Shown: positions 50,624-63,689, counted from the first letter of the stretch. The stretch is DNA of 64,000 nt from Flavobacterium sp. 245 (GCF_004362055.1 NZ_SNXB01000017.1:1-64000), one strand, 5' to 3'. Program-made: numbers and translations. The notes: generated from the sequence alone by a model not told the origin.

Positions 50624-53600
50624 TTAATAAATGTATTCTTCTTTATTAGCCATCATTTCGTTGTAATCGTCTTTAGATCCTACGATTGTATTATCGTATT
50701 CTCTCATACCAGTTCCTGCAGGAATTCTGTGTCCAACAATTACATTTTCTTTTAATCCTTCTAAATCATCAACTTTACCAGCTACAGCAGCTTCGTTAAG
50801 TACTTTCGTTGTCTCCTGGAATGAAGCCGCAGAAATGAATGATTTAGTTTGTAACGAAGCTCTTGTAATACCTTGAAGAACTGGCGTTGCAGTTGCAGTA
50901 ATTACATCTCTTGCTACAACAAGATTTTTATCATTTCGTTTCAATAATGAATTTTCATCACGCAATTCACGAGGTGTAATAATCTGACCTGGTTTCAATA
51001 CTGAAGAATCTCCAGCATCTTCAACTACTTTCATACCGTATAATTTATCGTTTTGAACGATGAAATCTTTAGTATGAATTAATTGGTCTTCTAAGAATAA
51101 AGTATCACCTGGATCCTGAACTCTTACTTTACGCATCATTTGACGAATAACTACCTCAAAGTGCTTGTCATTAATTTTTACCCCTTGTAAACGGTAAACC
51201 TCTTGAATTTCATTTACCAAGTACTGTTGAACAGCAGCTGGACCTTGAATTCTTAAGATATCATCTGGTGTAATTGCACCATCAGACAATGGAACTCCCG
51301 CTCTTACGAAGTCATTTTCTTGTACTAAGATTTGGCTAGAAAGTTTAACTAAATACTTTTTAATTTCACCAAATTTAGACTCGATAACGATCTCACGGTT
51401 ACCTCTTTTAATTTTTCCGAAAGATACAACACCATCGATTTCAGATACAACTGCTGGGTTTGAAGGGTTACGAGCTTCAAGCAACTCAGTAATTCTTGGA
51501 AGACCTCCCGTGATATCGCCTGCTTTAGAAGAACGACGTGGGATTTTAACCAATACTTTACCTGCTTTAATTTTCTCCCCATTCTCAACCATTAAGTGTG
51601 CACCTACTGGTAAGTTGTACGAACGAATCAATTCACCTTCTTTACCGTAAACCAATAAAGTTGGGATTAATTTTTTGTTTCTAGCCTCAGAAATTACTTT
51701 TTCTTGGAAACCAGTCTGCTCATCGATTTCAACCATGAACGATTGTCCTTGTTCTAAATCCTCGTAAGCAATCTTACCAGTAAATTCAGAAACAATTACA
51801 CCGTTATATGGATCCCATTTACAGATTACAGTTCCTTTTGCGACAGTATCACCATCATTTACAAAAATACTAGATCCGTAAGGAATGTTATGCGTATTTA
51901 AAACAATTCCAGTTTTCTCGTCAACTAATTTCAACTCAGTTGAACGTGAAACTACGATATCAACAGAGTTTCCTTCTCCGTCTTCTCCTTTAACTGTCTT
52001 TAAATCTTCAATTTCAAGTCTACCGTTGAATCTTGTAACAATACTAGATTCTTCAGAAATACCTCCAGCAACCCCTCCAACGTGGAACGTACGAAGTGTC
52101 AACTGTGTACCTGGCTCTCCAATAGATTGAGCTGCAATAACTCCGACAGCTTCACCTCTTTGTGTCATCTTACCAGTAGCTAAATTTCTACCGTAACATT
52201 TAGCACAAATACCTTTTAAAGCTTCACAAGTTAATGGAGATCTAACCTCTACTTTTTCAATAGGAGAAGCTTCGATAGTTCTCATAATTGCCTCAGTAAT
52301 TTGTTGACCAGATTGAACCATTACTTCATTAGTAAGTGGATTTATAACATCTTGCAATGCAACACGTCCTAAAATTCTTTCTCCTAATGACTCAACGATT
52401 TCCTCATTTTTCTTCAATGCAGCAACTTCAACACCTCTAAGAGTTCCACAATCTTCGATGTTAACAATAACATCTTGAGAAACGTCATGAAGCCTTCTTG
52501 TTAAGTAACCAGCATCGGCCGTTTTAAGAGCCGTATCCGCAAGACCTTTACGAGCACCGTGAGTAGAAATAAAGTACTCAAGGATCGAAAGACCCTCCTT
52601 AAAGTTAGAAAGAATCGGGTTTTCAATAATCTCACCACCACCAGCAGTAGATTTTTTAGGCTTAGCCATTAAACCACGCATACCAGTTAACTGACGAATC
52701 TGTTCCTTAGAACCCCTCGCCCCAGAGTCAAGCATCATATATACAGAGTTGAAACCTTGTTGGTCTTCTCTAATATTTTTCATTGCTAATTCTGTTAACT
52801 GCGCATTTGCTGAAGTCCATACGTCAATAACTTGGTTGTAACGCTCGTTATTTGTAATAAGACCCATGTTATAGTTAGTTGAGATACCTTCAACTTGCTC
52901 TCTAGCATCTGCAATTAACTTAGTTTTTTGTTCTGGAATTCTAATATCACCTAAAGAGAATGATAAACCTCCTCTAAATGCGAATTTATACCCCATATCT
53001 TTCATATTATCCAAGAAAGCTGCCGTTGTAGGTACATCAGTCACACTTAAAATGTGTCCGATAATATCTCTAAGGTTTTTCTTAGTCAATACATCATTGA
53101 TATATCCAGCTGCTTCAGGTACTACTTCATTAAATAATACACGTCCTGCAGTTGTTTGAATGATTTTGTACACTAATTCTCCAGCATCATTAAAATCTTT
53201 TGCTCTAATTTTCACACGAGCATTCAATTCTAATCTTCCTTCGTTTAATGCAATGTTTACTTCTTCAGCAGAATAGAACGTTAAGTCTTGACCTAAAATT
53301 ACATGTTCTGGAGTTGAAATACGTTCTTTGGTCATATAATATAGACCCAAGACCATATCCTGAGAAGGTACAGTAATTGGAGCACCATTTGCCGGGTTCA
53401 AGATATTGTGAGAAGCTAACATTAACAATTGTGCCTCTAAAATAGCCTCTGGTCCTAATGGCAAGTGAACTGCCATCTGATCCCCATCAAAATCGGCGTT
53501 GAAAGCCGTACATACTAATGGGTGCAATTGGATCGCTTTTCCTTCAATTAATTTTGGTTGAAAAGCCTGAATACCAAGTCTGTGTAACGTAGGAGCACGG

Positions 53601-54931
53601 TTAAGCAATACTGGGTGACCTTTAATTACATTTTCAAGGATATCCCAAACTACAGGCTCTTTTTTGTCTATGATTTTCTTAGCAGATTTCACTGTTTTAA
53701 CAATACCTCTTTCAATCAATTTACGGATAACGAAAGGTTTGTATAATTCAGATGCCATATCTTTTGGCAATCCACATTCGAATAATTTTAATTCAGGACC
53801 AACAACAATTACCGAACGAGCAGAATAATCCACACGTTTTCCAAGTAAGTTTTGACGGAAACGTCCTTGCTTACCTTTTAATGAATCAGATAATGATTTT
53901 AATGGTCTGTTAGATTCTGTTTTAACTGCAGAAGCTTTACGAGTGTTATCAAATAATGAATCTACAGATTCTTGTAACATACGTTTTTCGTTTCTTAAGA
54001 TAACTTCCGGAGCTTTAATCTCCATTAATCTTTTCAAACGGTTGTTACGGATAATTACACGACGGTATAAATCATTTAAATCTGAAGTTGCAAAACGACC
54101 TCCATCAAGTGGCACAAGCGGACGTAATTCTGGTGGAATAACAGGAACCACTTTCATGATCATCCACTCAGGACGATTTTCGCGGTTTAAGTTAGACTCA
54201 CGGAAAGACTCAACAACTTGTAATCTTTTTAAAGCTTCAGTTTTACGTTGTTTAGATGTTTCGTTGTTAGCGCTGTGTCTTAATTCATAAGATAAAGCAT
54301 CTAAGTCAATACGAGCCAATAAATCCATAATACACTCTGCTCCCATTTTGGCAACAAATTTATTAGGATCCATATCATCTAAATATTGATTTTCTTGTGG
54401 AAGAGTATCTAAAATATTCAAATATTCTTCTTCAGTTAAGAAATCTAATCTTTGTAATGATTCTCCATCTGCATTTTTAGCAATACCAGCCTGGATTACT
54501 ACGTATCTTTCGTAGTAAATAATCATATCTAATTTCTTAGATGGAAGACCAAGGATATAACCAATTTTGTTTGGAAGAGAACGGAAATACCAGATGTGAG
54601 CAATTGGCACAACAAGGTTGATGTGTCCTACTCTATCACGACGTACTTTTTTCTCAGTAACTTCAACACCACAACGGTCACAGATAATACCTTTGTAACG
54701 AATTCTTTTATATTTACCACAAGCACACTCAAAATCCTTAACAGGTCCGAAGATTCTTTCGCAGAAAAGTCCGTCACGCTCTGGTTTGTGAGTTCTGTAG
54801 TTGATAGTTTCTGGTTTCAACACCTCTCCTCTTGATTCTTTCAAGATAGATTCTGGCGAAGCCAATCCAATAGAAATTTTGTTAAATCTTTTTACTGGAT
54901 TCTTATCTTTATTGTTTCTGTTATTCATCAT
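50624..54931 (-). CDS. rpoC: RNA polymerase subunit beta-prime
   Basis: 1435 residues. Zinc site [20 protein letters not shown] near 70-88; active-site [15 protein letters not shown] near 470-484 with the three Mg-binding Asp residues; bridge helix and trigger loop region ([22 protein letters not shown] split near 795). Second zinc site [15 protein letters not shown] near 880-980. Complete. Confidence 0.98.
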   Translation of the reverse strand: MMNNRNNKDKNPVKRFNKISIGLASPESILKESRGEVLKPETINYRTHKPERDGLFCERIFGPVKDFECACGKYKRIRYKGIICDRCGVEVTEKKVRRDRVGHINLVVPIAHIWYFRSLPNKIGYILGLPSKKLDMIIYYERYVVIQAGIAKNADGESLQRLDFLTEEEYLNILDTLPQENQYLDDMDPNKFVAKMGAECIMDLLARIDLDALSYELRHSANNETSKQRKTEALKRLQVVESFRESNLNRENRPEWMIMKVVPVIPPELRPLVPLDGGRFATSDLNDLYRRVIIRNNRLKRLMEIKAPEVILRNEKRMLQESVDSLFDNTRKASAVKTESNRPLKSLSDSLKGKQGRFRQNLLGKRVDYSARSVIVVGPELKLFECGLPKDMASELYKPFVIRKLIERGIVKTVKSAKKIIDKKEPVVWDILENVIKGHPVLLNRAPTLHRLGIQAFQPKLIEGKAIQLHPLVCTAFNADFDGDQMAVHLPLGPEAILEAQLLMLASHNILNPANGAPITVPSQDMVLGLYYMTKERISTPEHVILGQDLTFYSAEEVNIALNEGRLELNARVKIRAKDFNDAGELVYKIIQTTAGRVLFNEVVPEAAGYINDVLTKKNLRDIIGHILSVTDVPTTAAFLDNMKDMGYKFAFRGGLSFSLGDIRIPEQKTKLIADAREQVEGISTNYNMGLITNNERYNQVIDVWTSANAQLTELAMKNIREDQQGFNSVYMMLDSGARGSKEQIRQLTGMRGLMAKPKKSTAGGGEIIENPILSNFKEGLSILEYFISTHGARKGLADTALKTADAGYLTRRLHDVSQDVIVNIEDCGTLRGVEVAALKKNEEIVESLGERILGRVALQDVINPLTNEVMVQSGQQITEAIMRTIEASPIEKVEVRSPLTCEALKGICAKCYGRNLATGKMTQRGEAVGVIAAQSIGEPGTQLTLRTFHVGGVAGGISEESSIVTRFNGRLEIEDLKTVKGEDGEGNSVDIVVSRSTELKLVDEKTGIVLNTHNIPYGSSIFVNDGDTVAKGTVICKWDPYNGVIVSEFTGKIAYEDLEQGQSFMVEIDEQTGFQEKVISEARNKKLIPTLLVYGKEGELIRSYNLPVGAHLMVENGEKIKAGKVLVKIPRRSSKAGDITGGLPRITELLEARNPSNPAVVSEIDGVVSFGKIKRGNREIVIESKFGEIKKYLVKLSSQILVQENDFVRAGVPLSDGAITPDDILRIQGPAAVQQYLVNEIQEVYRLQGVKINDKHFEVVIRQMMRKVRVQDPGDTLFLEDQLIHTKDFIVQNDKLYGMKVVEDAGDSSVLKPGQIITPRELRDENSLLKRNDKNLVVARDVITATATPVLQGITRASLQTKSFISAASFQETTKVLNEAAVAGKVDDLEGLKENVIVGHRIPAGTGMREYDNTIVGSKDDYNEMMANKEEYIY

Positions 54932-55144
54932 AGTTTTTACTATTGATTTATTTGCAATTAAAAAATTGAATTTAGATTTATAATCTACTCTTAGAAATAT
55001 AAGAGTTAATCATTCAGCTACTACCTCGGGTTACTTCTCTAAACCTCAAAATTAATTTGAAGCGCTAGTTATAAAATGCCTTGCATTATTATAAAAAATC
55101 GGAACGGTTTACGGGTATAAATCTTTAAAAACTTTTATAAATGA

Positions 55145-55178
55145 GTAATCAGTCCCATTAAAAAATGAGACTGACTAC
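55145..55178. repeat. Hairpin between rpoB and rpoC
   Basis: GTAATCAGTCCCATT/AATGAGACTGACTAC, 15-bp stem with two mismatches, 12 bases after the rpoB stop in a 258-base spacer. No T run on the minus strand, so mRNA processing or stability is more likely than termination. The spacer holds no gene. Confidence 0.5.
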
Positions 55179-55189
55179 AAAACTTTTAT

Positions 55190-58100
55190 TTATTCTTCCA
55201 AACGAAGATCTAAACCTAGACCTTTCAATTCGTGCATTAATACATTGAATGATTCTGGTAAACCTGGTTCTGGCATAGTCTCACCTTTAACGATAGCTTC
55301 GTAAGTTTTAGCTCTACCAATAACATCATCAGACTTAACAGTCAAGATTTCACGTAGTGTACTAGAAGCTCCATAAGCCTCAAGTGCCCAAACCTCCATC
55401 TCTCCAAAACGCTGACCTCCAAATTGAGCCTTACCTCCAAGTGGCTGTTGCGTAATCAATGAGTATGGTCCGATAGAACGTGCGTGCATCTTATCATCAA
55501 CCATGTGTCCTAATTTAAGCATGTAAATTACACCCACAGTTGCTTTTTGTGCAAAACGCTCTCCAGTTCCACCATCATAAAGGTATGTATGTCCGAAACG
55601 TGGTACATTAGCTTCATCAGTCAAAGCATTGATTTCGTCAAGGGAAGCACCATCAAAAATTGGAGTAGCAAATTTTCTACCCAAGTTCATACCAGCCCAT
55701 CCAAGAACAGTCTCATAAATCTGACCAATGTTCATACGTGAAGGTACCCCAAGTGGATTCAATACGATATCTACTGGTGTTCCATCCTCCAAGAAAGGCA
55801 TATCTTCATGACGAACGATTCTTGCAACAATACCTTTGTTACCGTGACGTCCTGCCATTTTATCACCAACTTTTAACTTACGTTTTTTAGCGATATAGAT
55901 TTTAGCCAATTTCAAGATTCCAGATGGTAATTCATCTCCAACTGTAATAGTGAATTTTTCTCTTCTTAAAGATCCTTGTAAGTCATTCAGCTTAATTTTA
56001 TAGTTATGAATCAAATCATTAACCATTTTATTTGTAGCATCGTCAGCAACCCATTGACCTTTGCTTAAGTGAGCAAAATCTTCTACTGCGTAAAGCATTT
56101 TTTGAGTATATTTTTTACCTTTTGGTAAAACTTCTTCACCCAAATCATTCATTACACCTTGAGATGTTTTTCCGTTAACGATCAAGAATAATTTCTCAAC
56201 CAATCTGTCTTTTAATTCAACAAATTTAGTTTCGAATTCCATTTCTAAAGCGCCTAAAGCATCTTTATCCTGAGTACGTTTACGTTTATCTTTTACGGCT
56301 CTTGCAAATAATTTTTTGTCAAGAACTACACCATGTAAAGATGGAGAAGCTTTCAATGAAGCATCTTTTACATCACCAGCTTTATCTCCGAAGATTGCAC
56401 GAAGCAATTTCTCCTCTGGAGTAGGATCTGATTCTCCTTTTGGTGTAATTTTTCCGATCAAAATGTCGCCAGGTTTAACCTCTGCTCCAATTCTAATCAT
56501 ACCGTTTTCATCTAAATCTTTAGTAGCTTCTTCAGAAACGTTAGGAATATCGTTTGTTAACTCTTCATTTCCTAACTTAGTATCTCTAACCTCTAATGAA
56601 TAATCATCAACGTGGATAGATGTAAAAATATCATCACGAACTACTTTTTCAGAAATTACAATCGCATCCTCGAAGTTGTACCCTTTCCATGGCATGAACG
56701 CAACTTTTAAGTTTCTACCTAAAGCTAATTCTCCATTTTGAGTAGCATACCCTTCAGACAATACTTGTCCAGGAATAACTCTATCACCTTTTCTTACGAT
56801 TGGCTTCAAGTTAATACTTGTACCTTGATTGGTTTTTCTAAATTTAATTAAGTTGTAAGTTTTCTCATCAGCATCAAAACTAACCATTCTTTCATCTTCA
56901 GTACGGTCGTATTTGATAGTAATGATATTAGCATCTACATATTCAACAGTTCCATGCCCTTCAGCATTGATCAATACTCTTGAATCTGAAGCTACTTGAC
57001 GCTCTAAACCTGTACCAACAATCGGCGCTTCTGGACGGATCAAAGGAACCGCCTGACGCATCATGTTAGATCCCATCAAGGCTCTATTCGCATCATCATG
57101 CTCCAAGAAAGGAATCAATGAAGCAGAAATCGAAGCGATCTGGTTAGGAGCAACGTCTGTATAATGTACTGCTGATGGTTCAACAACCGGGAAGTCACCT
57201 TCCTCACGAGCAATAACATTGCTCGCTGTAATCTTACCTGAAGCATCCATTTCAATGTTTGCCTGAGCAATCATTTTTCCTTCTTCTTCTTCAGCACTTA
57301 AGTAAATTGGAGTACTTTCTAAATCAACTACACCATTAGTTACTTTACGGTATGGAGTTTCAATGAAACCCATTCCGTTTACTTTTGCATAAACACCAAG
57401 AGATGAAATCAAACCAATGTTTGGTCCCTCTGGAGTTTCAATCGGACATAAACGACCATAGTGTGTATAGTGAACGTCACGAACCTCGAAACCAGCTCTC
57501 TCTCTCGAAAGTCCGCCAGGTCCAAGTGCAGATAATCTTCTTTTGTGTGTAATCTCAGCTAATGGATTCGTTTGATCCATAAATTGAGATAACTGGTTAG
57601 TACCAAAGAAAGAGTTGATAACTGATGATAATGTTTTAGCATTAATCAAATCAATTGGTGTAAACACCTCGTTATCTCTAACGTTCATTCTCTCACGAAT
57701 AGTTCTAGCCATACGTGCTAAACCAACACCGAATTGTTGAGACAATTGTTCTCCAACTGTTCTAACACGACGGTTTGATAAGTGATCAATATCATCAATC
57801 TCTGCTTTAGAGTTAATTAATTCGATCAAATATTTTACAATGGTAATGATATCTTCTTTGGTTAGCACTTGCTTTTCCATTGGGATATCTAAACCAAGTT
57901 TTTTGTTCATTCTGTAACGACCAACTTCACCTAAGTTATAACGTTGATCAGAGAAGAACAATTTATCTATAATACCACGAGCAGTTTCTTCATCAGGCGG
58001 TTCTGCATTACGCAATTGTCTGTAGATATGCTCAACAGCTTCTTTTTCAGAGTTTGTTGGATCTTTTTGTAACGTGTTGTGGATAATAGCATAATCTGCT

Positions 58101-59005
58101 TGGTTATTATCCTCTTTATGTAACAAAATAGATTTTACGTTAGAATCGATGATTTCTTCAACATTATCTTTATCGATAATAGTATCACGATCAAGGATGA
58201 TTTCATTACGTTCGATAGAAACTACTTCTCCAGTATCTTCATCAACGAAATCCTCGTGCCATGTGTTCAATACACGCGCAGCAAGTCTTCTTCCAATATA
58301 TTTCTTAATACCAGTTTTAGAAACTTTAATTTCTTCTGCTAAGTCGAAAATTTCAAGGATATCCTTATCTCTTTCGAATCCAATAGCACGGAATAAAGTT
58401 GTAACAGGTAATTTTTTCTTTCTATCGATATAAGCGTACATTACGCTATTAATATCTGTAGAGAATTCTATCCAAGATCCTTTAAAAGGAATTACTCTTG
58501 CAGAATAAAGTTTAGTTCCATTTGCGTGGAATGACTGTCCAAAGAAAACCCCAGGAGAACGGTGTAATTGTGATACTACAACACGCTCGGCACCATTGAT
58601 TACAAAAGTACCACTTGGAGTCATGTAAGGTATTGTTCCAAGATAAACATCTTGTACAATTGTTTCAAAATCTTCGTGTTCTGGATCTGTACAGTATAGT
58701 TTTAACCTTGCTTTTAAAGGCACACTATAAGTAAGACCTCTCTCTATACATTCTTGAATTGTATAACGTGGCGGATCAACAAAATAATCTAGGAATTCCA
58801 ATACAAAGTTATTTCTTGTATCTGTAATTGGGAAGTTTTCCATGAAGGTGTTGTATAACCCTTCGTTGCCTCTTTCGTCAGATTTCGTTTCTAATTGAAA
58901 GAAATCTTTAAAAGATTTAACCTGAACATCTAGAAAATCTGGATAGTCAGGGATATTTTTTGTAGAGGCAAAATTCAATCTTTCAGTCTGATTTGTTATC
59001 ATCAA
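55190..59005 (-). CDS. rpoB: RNA polymerase subunit beta
   Basis: 1271 residues (MMITNQ; a start one codon later is equally possible). The rifampicin-binding cluster [20 protein letters not shown] and [14 protein letters not shown] keeps the sensitive residues (Asp, His and Ser at the positions equal to E. coli 516, 526 and 531), so the strain should be rifampicin-sensitive by target. C-terminal [16 protein letters not shown] is the standard clamp region. Complete. Confidence 0.98.
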   Translation of the reverse strand: MMITNQTERLNFASTKNIPDYPDFLDVQVKSFKDFFQLETKSDERGNEGLYNTFMENFPITDTRNNFVLEFLDYFVDPPRYTIQECIERGLTYSVPLKARLKLYCTDPEHEDFETIVQDVYLGTIPYMTPSGTFVINGAERVVVSQLHRSPGVFFGQSFHANGTKLYSARVIPFKGSWIEFSTDINSVMYAYIDRKKKLPVTTLFRAIGFERDKDILEIFDLAEEIKVSKTGIKKYIGRRLAARVLNTWHEDFVDEDTGEVVSIERNEIILDRDTIIDKDNVEEIIDSNVKSILLHKEDNNQADYAIIHNTLQKDPTNSEKEAVEHIYRQLRNAEPPDEETARGIIDKLFFSDQRYNLGEVGRYRMNKKLGLDIPMEKQVLTKEDIITIVKYLIELINSKAEIDDIDHLSNRRVRTVGEQLSQQFGVGLARMARTIRERMNVRDNEVFTPIDLINAKTLSSVINSFFGTNQLSQFMDQTNPLAEITHKRRLSALGPGGLSRERAGFEVRDVHYTHYGRLCPIETPEGPNIGLISSLGVYAKVNGMGFIETPYRKVTNGVVDLESTPIYLSAEEEEGKMIAQANIEMDASGKITASNVIAREEGDFPVVEPSAVHYTDVAPNQIASISASLIPFLEHDDANRALMGSNMMRQAVPLIRPEAPIVGTGLERQVASDSRVLINAEGHGTVEYVDANIITIKYDRTEDERMVSFDADEKTYNLIKFRKTNQGTSINLKPIVRKGDRVIPGQVLSEGYATQNGELALGRNLKVAFMPWKGYNFEDAIVISEKVVRDDIFTSIHVDDYSLEVRDTKLGNEELTNDIPNVSEEATKDLDENGMIRIGAEVKPGDILIGKITPKGESDPTPEEKLLRAIFGDKAGDVKDASLKASPSLHGVVLDKKLFARAVKDKRKRTQDKDALGALEMEFETKFVELKDRLVEKLFLIVNGKTSQGVMNDLGEEVLPKGKKYTQKMLYAVEDFAHLSKGQWVADDATNKMVNDLIHNYKIKLNDLQGSLRREKFTITVGDELPSGILKLAKIYIAKKRKLKVGDKMAGRHGNKGIVARIVRHEDMPFLEDGTPVDIVLNPLGVPSRMNIGQIYETVLGWAGMNLGRKFATPIFDGASLDEINALTDEANVPRFGHTYLYDGGTGERFAQKATVGVIYMLKLGHMVDDKMHARSIGPYSLITQQPLGGKAQFGGQRFGEMEVWALEAYGASSTLREILTVKSDDVIGRAKTYEAIVKGETMPEPGLPESFNVLMHELKGLGLDLRLEE

Positions 59006-59206
59006 TGGACAAAATTTTGATTAAAAAAAGTAATTTTTTTGTGTAATACACACTGTTTAATCTATACTTTCTTATTATAATCAATACATCTTTAAAAATA
59101 AACCGTAAAAGTAAGTTCAATTTTTTTTCTTCGTATTGATCAAAAACTTTTTCGTATTTTAAACTATTTGATAATAAAACTTGATATATTTTATTATACG
59201 AAAAAT

Positions 59207-59245
59207 GGTTTAGACCCTTGGATGTTACCATCCAAGGTCTAAACC
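59207..59245 (-). promoter_or_regulatory. Long hairpin between rplL and rpoB (attenuator or processing site)
   Basis: GGTTTAGACCCTTGGATG/CATCCAAGGTCTAAACC, a 17-bp stem with one bulged C and loop TTAC, 21 bases past rplL and about 200 before rpoB. On the minus strand it is followed by ATTTTTCG, a weak T run. The equivalent E. coli gap carries an attenuator and an RNase III site. Confidence 0.7.
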
Positions 59246-59265
59246 TAGTTCTAAACTGAGTTTTG

Positions 59266-59637
59266 TTATTTTAACTCAACAACAGCTCCAGCTTCTTCTA
59301 ATGATTTTTTAAGACCTTCAGCCTCTTCTTTAGAAACACCTTCTTTAACGTTACTTGGAGCACCGTCAACTACATCTTTAGCTTCTTTCAAACCTAAACC
59401 TGTAAGTTCTTTTACTAATTTTACAACTGCTAATTTAGAAGCACCAGCTTCTTTTAATACAACTGTAAATTCAGTTTGTGCTTCTTCAGCAGCACCTTCT
59501 CCACCACCAGCAGCAACTACTACAGCTGCAGCAGCAGGCTCGATACCATACTCGTCTTTTAATATTGTTGCTAATTCGTTAACTTCTTTAACTGTTAAGT
59601 TAACTAATTGTTCTGCGAATTGTTTCAAATCTGCCAT
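59266..59637 (-). CDS. rplL: 50S ribosomal protein L7/L12
   Basis: 123 residues: N-terminal dimerisation helices, an Ala/Gly-rich hinge ([20 protein letters not shown], about 33-52) and a C-terminal factor-binding domain ([20 protein letters not shown]). Recruits translation GTPases. Length normal. Confidence 0.97.
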   Translation of the reverse strand: MADLKQFAEQLVNLTVKEVNELATILKDEYGIEPAAAAVVVAAGGGEGAAEEAQTEFTVVLKEAGASKLAVVKLVKELTGLGLKEAKDVVDGAPSNVKEGVSKEEAEGLKKSLEEAGAVVELK

Positions 59638-59730
59638 TTTTTCTATCGTTTAAAATGATTTGTAAAAATATAATTTAATTATTGTGCGCTAATTTAAGCT
59701 GCAAGAGAAAAACTCCCTTGCTTTTTGTTA

Positions 59731-60231
59731 TTATGCTTCAGCCTCTTCGCTTCCTGCGAATTGGTTTTGTAAAGCAGAGATAACTCTTTGAGCTGGTGAT
59801 TGTAATAATCCAATAATCTCTCCAAGAAGTTCCTCTTTAGATTTAATAGTTGCTAATGCATCTAATTGGTTATCTCCAATGTATATTTCAGAATTGATGT
59901 AAGCTCCCTTTAAAACTGGTTTATCAGATTTCTTACGGAAATCTTTGATAATTTTTCCAGGTGCGTTAGCAACATCAGAAATAAATATAGCACTGTTACC
60001 ACTTAAAACTGTAGGTAAATCACCATAATCATTAGCAGAAGCTTCCATTGCTTTTGCAAGCAAAGTGTTCTTTACAACTTCTAATTTGATACCTGCTTTA
60101 AAACAAGCTCTACGTAAGTTTGAAGTTGTTTCTGCGTTTAAACCAGAAATATCAGATACATAAATGATATTTGTACCAGCTAACTGCGCAGTTAAATTTT
60201 CAATCGCGATTGATTTTTCTTCTCTAGTCAT
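59731..60231 (-). CDS. rplJ: 50S ribosomal protein L10
   Basis: 166 residues, L10 of the stalk base; start MTREEKSIAIENL, LRRACFKAGIKLEVVKNTL near 39 and IFISDVANAPGKIIKDFRKK. 22 bases after rplA, 93 before rplL. Confidence 0.97.
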   Translation of the reverse strand: MTREEKSIAIENLTAQLAGTNIIYVSDISGLNAETTSNLRRACFKAGIKLEVVKNTLLAKAMEASANDYGDLPTVLSGNSAIFISDVANAPGKIIKDFRKKSDKPVLKGAYINSEIYIGDNQLDALATIKSKEELLGEIIGLLQSPAQRVISALQNQFAGSEEAEA

Positions 60232-60253
60232 ACTAAAAATTTTTAACTACCAA

Positions 60254-60943
60254 TTATACTGCTTTTGGGTCTAATGCAATAGCAGGACTCATAGTGCTTG
60301 TAAGGTGAATACCTTTAATGTATGTACCTTTAGCAGCAGTTGGTTTAAGTTTTATTAATGTTTGAATAATTTCGTGTGCGTTATCAACAATTTGCTCAGC
60401 TCCAAAAGAAACTTTACCAATTCCTGCATGAACGATACCAGTTTTATCAACTTTAAAGTCAATTTTACCAGCTTTAACCTCTTGAACAGCTTTTGCAACA
60501 TCCATAGTTACAGTACCTGTTTTAGGGTTTGGCATTAAACCTCTAGGTCCTAAAATACGACCTAATGGACCTAATTTACCCATAACAGCTGGCATAGTGA
60601 TGATAACATCAACATCTGTCCAACCATCTTTAATTTTTTGTAAATAGTCATCAAGACCTACATAGTCAGCACCAGCTTCTTTAGCTTCCGCTTCTTTATC
60701 TGGAGTAACTAATGCTAATACTTTAACATCTTTACCAGTTCCATGAGGTAATGTAACCACACCTCTTACCATTTGATTCGCTTTTCTTGGATCTACACCC
60801 AAACGAACTGCGATATCAACAGACTCATCAAATTTTGCAGAAGCAACAACTTTTAATAATGCCGCAGCATCTTTAAGAGAGTATAATTTGTTCTTTTCAA
60901 TTTTTGAAGCAGCCTCTTTTTGCTTTTTTGTTAATTTTGCCAT
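60254..60943 (-). CDS. rplA: 50S ribosomal protein L1
   Basis: 229 residues; signature [14 protein letters not shown] near 134-147 and [18 protein letters not shown] near 53. Thirteen bases after rplK. In other bacteria L1 autoregulates the rplKA transcript. Confidence 0.97.
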   Translation of the reverse strand: MAKLTKKQKEAASKIEKNKLYSLKDAAALLKVVASAKFDESVDIAVRLGVDPRKANQMVRGVVTLPHGTGKDVKVLALVTPDKEAEAKEAGADYVGLDDYLQKIKDGWTDVDVIITMPAVMGKLGPLGRILGPRGLMPNPKTGTVTMDVAKAVQEVKAGKIDFKVDKTGIVHAGIGKVSFGAEQIVDNAHEIIQTLIKLKPTAAKGTYIKGIHLTSTMSPAIALDPKAV

Positions 60944-60956
60944 GTCTTTTTCTTAA

Positions 60957-61394
60957 TTAAAAAGGAGCATCTCCTGATACAGTTATACCCATAGATCTAG
61001 CTGTTCCAGCAACCATACTCATTGCTTTTTCTACTGTAAAAGCATTTAAGTCAGGCATTTTGTCTTCAGCAATTGCTCTAATTTGTTCCCAAGTAACACT
61101 AGCTACTTTTTTACGATTAGGCTCACCAGAACCAGATTTTAGCTTTGCAGCTTCCATTAACTGAACTGCTGCTGGAGGAGTCTTAACAACAAAATCAAAT
61201 GATTTGTCTTTATACACAGTGATTTGCACTGGGCATATTTTGCCAGGTTTATCTTGAGTTCTAGCATTAAATTGCTTACAGAACTCCATGATGTTTACCC
61301 CAGCAGCTCCTAAAGCAGGTCCAACCGGTGGCGACGGATTCGCAGCACCTCCCTTAACTTGTAGTTTAACTACCTTACTAATTTCTTTAGCCAT
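60957..61394 (-). CDS. rplK: 50S ribosomal protein L11
   Basis: 145 residues from [12 protein letters not shown], the usual L11 length. The frame is open nine codons further upstream, but those residues are not part of L11. Features [22 protein letters not shown] near 23-44 and [17 protein letters not shown]. Binds 23S rRNA at the GTPase centre. Confidence 0.97.
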   Translation of the reverse strand: MAKEISKVVKLQVKGGAANPSPPVGPALGAAGVNIMEFCKQFNARTQDKPGKICPVQITVYKDKSFDFVVKTPPAAVQLMEAAKLKSGSGEPNRKKVASVTWEQIRAIAEDKMPDLNAFTVEKAMSMVAGTARSMGITVSGDAPF

Positions 61395-61461
61395 TTTTAA
61401 AAAATTTAACACTGCAATCAATGGAAGCGATTACAATGGTTATTATATATGTAACAAAAAA

Positions 61462-62016
61462 TTATACTTTTTCAACTTGCATAAAACTTAATTCTAATGG
61501 AGTTTTTCTTCCGAAAATCTTAACCATAACTTCAAGTTTACGCTTTTCTTCATTAATTTTTTCAACTGTACCGTTAAAGCCATTAAAAGGACCGTCAATC
61601 ACTTTTACAGTTTCTCCTAAGTTGAAAGGAATAGCACGAGTATCTGTATTAACAGCTAACTCATCTACTTTACCTAACATACGATTTACTTCAGACAATC
61701 TTAAAGGAACAGGTTCTCCTCCTTTAATTTCTCCTAAAAATCCAATTACACTTGTAATAGACTTAATAATATGAGGTATCTCACCAACCAAGTTGGCTTC
61801 GATCATAACATATCCAGGGAAATAAACTTTATCCTTAGACATTTTCTTTCCCTCTTTTACAGTAACTACTTTTTCTGTAGGCACTAAAACTTGGGAAACA
61901 TAATCACCCATACCTAGTCTGGCAATTTCAGTTTCGATGTAAGCTTTGACTTTATTTTCTTGTCCGCTTACAGCTCTAACCACATACCATTTTTTCACAT
62001 TATTATCTGCCATCAC
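61462..62016 (-). CDS. nusG: Transcription termination/antitermination factor NusG
   Basis: 184 residues: NGN domain (KWYVVRAVSGQENKVKAYIE; YFPGYVMIEA) and C-terminal KOW domain (GETVKVIDGPFNGFNGTVEKI). Couples RNA polymerase to Rho or ribosomes. Start could be Met 1 or Met 2. Seven bases after secE. Confidence 0.97.
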   Translation of the reverse strand: MMADNNVKKWYVVRAVSGQENKVKAYIETEIARLGMGDYVSQVLVPTEKVVTVKEGKKMSKDKVYFPGYVMIEANLVGEIPHIIKSITSVIGFLGEIKGGEPVPLRLSEVNRMLGKVDELAVNTDTRAIPFNLGETVKVIDGPFNGFNGTVEKINEEKRKLEVMVKIFGRKTPLELSFMQVEKV

Positions 62017-62023
62017 AAAAAAA

Positions 62024-62224
62024 TTATCCTTTTTTTAACCAACTAAAAAATCCAGCCAACGCTTTTGCAAAAAATTCGTCTACTCCCCAAGTTGCCAAAG
62101 CAAATAGAATCGAAAATACAGCCACAACAATTGTCAATTTTTGAACTTCAGCCCAAGCTGGCCAAGTAACATTTGACTTTAACTCTTCGAAAGCCTCTGA
62201 TAAATAATTAGTAACTTTTGTCAT
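62024..62224 (-). CDS. secE: Preprotein translocase subunit SecE
   Basis: 66 residues with a single membrane span near residues 29-55 preceded by the conserved amphipathic segment AFEELKSNVTWPAWAEVQK. Short, single-span SecE as in most bacteria other than gamma-proteobacteria. Stabilises SecY. Confidence 0.95.
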   Translation of the reverse strand: MTKVTNYLSEAFEELKSNVTWPAWAEVQKLTIVVAVFSILFALATWGVDEFFAKALAGFFSWLKKG

Positions 62225-62243
62225 TTGATATATTTTTTTATTG

Positions 62244-62314
62244 CACGGGCGGAGGGATTCGAACCCCCATCAACGGTTTTGGAGACCGCTATTCTACCCT
62301 TGAACTACGCCCGT
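62244..62314 (-). tRNA. tRNA-Trp (anticodon CCA)
   Basis: Acceptor ACGGGCG/CGCCCGT, T loop GTTCGAATC and anticodon loop CTCCAAA with CCA; discriminator G. CCA is not encoded. Between tuf and secE, the usual place in bacteria. Confidence 0.97.
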
Positions 62315-62318
62315 AATT

Positions 62319-62359
62319 AAAAGCCAGTGATTTCGGTTAAGAAAATCAACTGGCTTTTT
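62319..62359 (-). terminator. Terminator-like hairpin after tuf
   Basis: AAAAGCCAGT/ACTGGCTTTTT with inner pairs GATTT/AAATC, just past the tuf stop codon; on the minus strand it ends in a T-rich run. Probably ends much of the tuf transcript before tRNA-Trp. Confidence 0.65.
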
Positions 62360-62374
62360 ATAATATTTATAGGA

Positions 62375-63562
62375 TTATCCTACGATTTCAGTAACCTGAC
62401 CTGCACCTACAGTTCTACCACCTTCACGGATAGCGAAACGTAAACCTACGCTCATAGCGATTGGGCTTAATAAAGATACATTGATAGTTAAGTTATCTCC
62501 TGGCATTACCATCTCTACTCCTTCTGGTAAAGTAATAACTCCTGTTACGTCAGTTGTACGTACGTAGAACTGTGGACGGTAGTTATTATGGAATGGAGTA
62601 TGACGTCCACCTTCTTCTTTTTTCAAGATATAAACCTCAGCTTTGAAAGTAGCGTGTGGTTTTACTGATCCTGGCTTAATGATAACCATTCCTCTTTTGA
62701 TAGATTCTTTATCAATACCTCTTAACAATAAACCTACGTTATCTCCAGCTTCACCTCTATCAAGGATTTTACGGAACATCTCAACTCCTGTAATAGTAGA
62801 AGTTAATTTATCAGCTCCCATACCAATGATTTCAACTGGATCTCCTGTATTAGCAATACCTGTTTCGATACGACCTGTAGCAACAGTTCCACGACCAGTA
62901 ATTGTAAATACGTCTTCAACCGGCATCAAGAATGGTTTAGCAACGTCACGCACTGGCTCTTCGATCCAAGCATCAACAGCTTCCATTAATTCAATGATTT
63001 TTGGTACCCAAGCAGGATCATTATTCAATCCTCCTAAAGCAGAACCTTGAACAACAGGACCATTATCTCCATCATATTCGTAGAAAGATAATAAATCTCT
63101 AATTTCCATTTCAACAAGCTCTAACAACTCAGCATCATCAACCATATCCACTTTGTTCATGAAAACAACGATTCTTGGAATACCAACCTGACGACCTAAA
63201 AGGATATGCTCACGAGTTTGTGGCATTGGACCATCTGTAGCAGCAACTACTAAGATAGCTCCGTCCATTTGAGCAGCACCAGTAACCATGTTTTTTACGT
63301 AATCCGCGTGACCTGGACAGTCAACGTGAGCGTAGTGACGGTTAGCTGTTTCATACTCTACGTGTGATGTATTAATAGTAATACCTCTTTCTTTCTCCTC
63401 TGGAGCGTTATCGATTTGATCAAACGATTTTGCTTGACAATAACCAGCATCTGACAATACTTTTGTAATTGCAGCAGTTAATGTAGTTTTTCCGTGATCC
63501 ACGTGTCCAATTGTACCTATGTTTAAGTGCGGTTTGGAACGATTAAAATTCTCCTTTGCCAT
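62375..63562 (-). CDS. tuf: Elongation factor Tu
   Basis: 395 residues: G1 [11 protein letters not shown] at 18-28, G3 [12 protein letters not shown] near 81-92, G4 NKVDM near 136-140, and beta-barrel domains 2 and 3 ending [11 protein letters not shown]. Delivers aminoacyl-tRNA. Only copy in the window. Confidence 0.98.
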   Translation of the reverse strand: MAKENFNRSKPHLNIGTIGHVDHGKTTLTAAITKVLSDAGYCQAKSFDQIDNAPEEKERGITINTSHVEYETANRHYAHVDCPGHADYVKNMVTGAAQMDGAILVVAATDGPMPQTREHILLGRQVGIPRIVVFMNKVDMVDDAELLELVEMEIRDLLSFYEYDGDNGPVVQGSALGGLNNDPAWVPKIIELMEAVDAWIEEPVRDVAKPFLMPVEDVFTITGRGTVATGRIETGIANTGDPVEIIGMGADKLTSTITGVEMFRKILDRGEAGDNVGLLLRGIDKESIKRGMVIIKPGSVKPHATFKAEVYILKKEEGGRHTPFHNNYRPQFYVRTTDVTGVITLPEGVEMVMPGDNLTINVSLLSPIAMSVGLRFAIREGGRTVGAGQVTEIVG

Positions 63563-63617
63563 TTTACTTAATTTTTAATCTTAGTTATATATTAATTTTC
63601 AATTTCCTACTTACTTG

Positions 63618-63689
63618 AGCCAATGTCGGGATTTGAACCCGAGACCTCTTCCTTACCAAGGAAGCACTCTACCCCTGAGCTACACCGGC
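63618..63689 (-). tRNA. tRNA-Thr (anticodon GGT)
   Basis: Acceptor GCCGGTG/CATTGGC with two G-T pairs, anticodon loop TTGGTAA, discriminator T, 72 bases. Just upstream of tuf. Confidence 0.96.

Noticed and set aside
59638-59730. Ribosomal-protein leader regulator between rplJ and rplL
   Set aside because: No convincing structure found in the 93-base spacer.
61395-61421. Nine-codon extension of rplK
   Set aside because: L11 starts at MAKEISK and is then the standard 145 residues.
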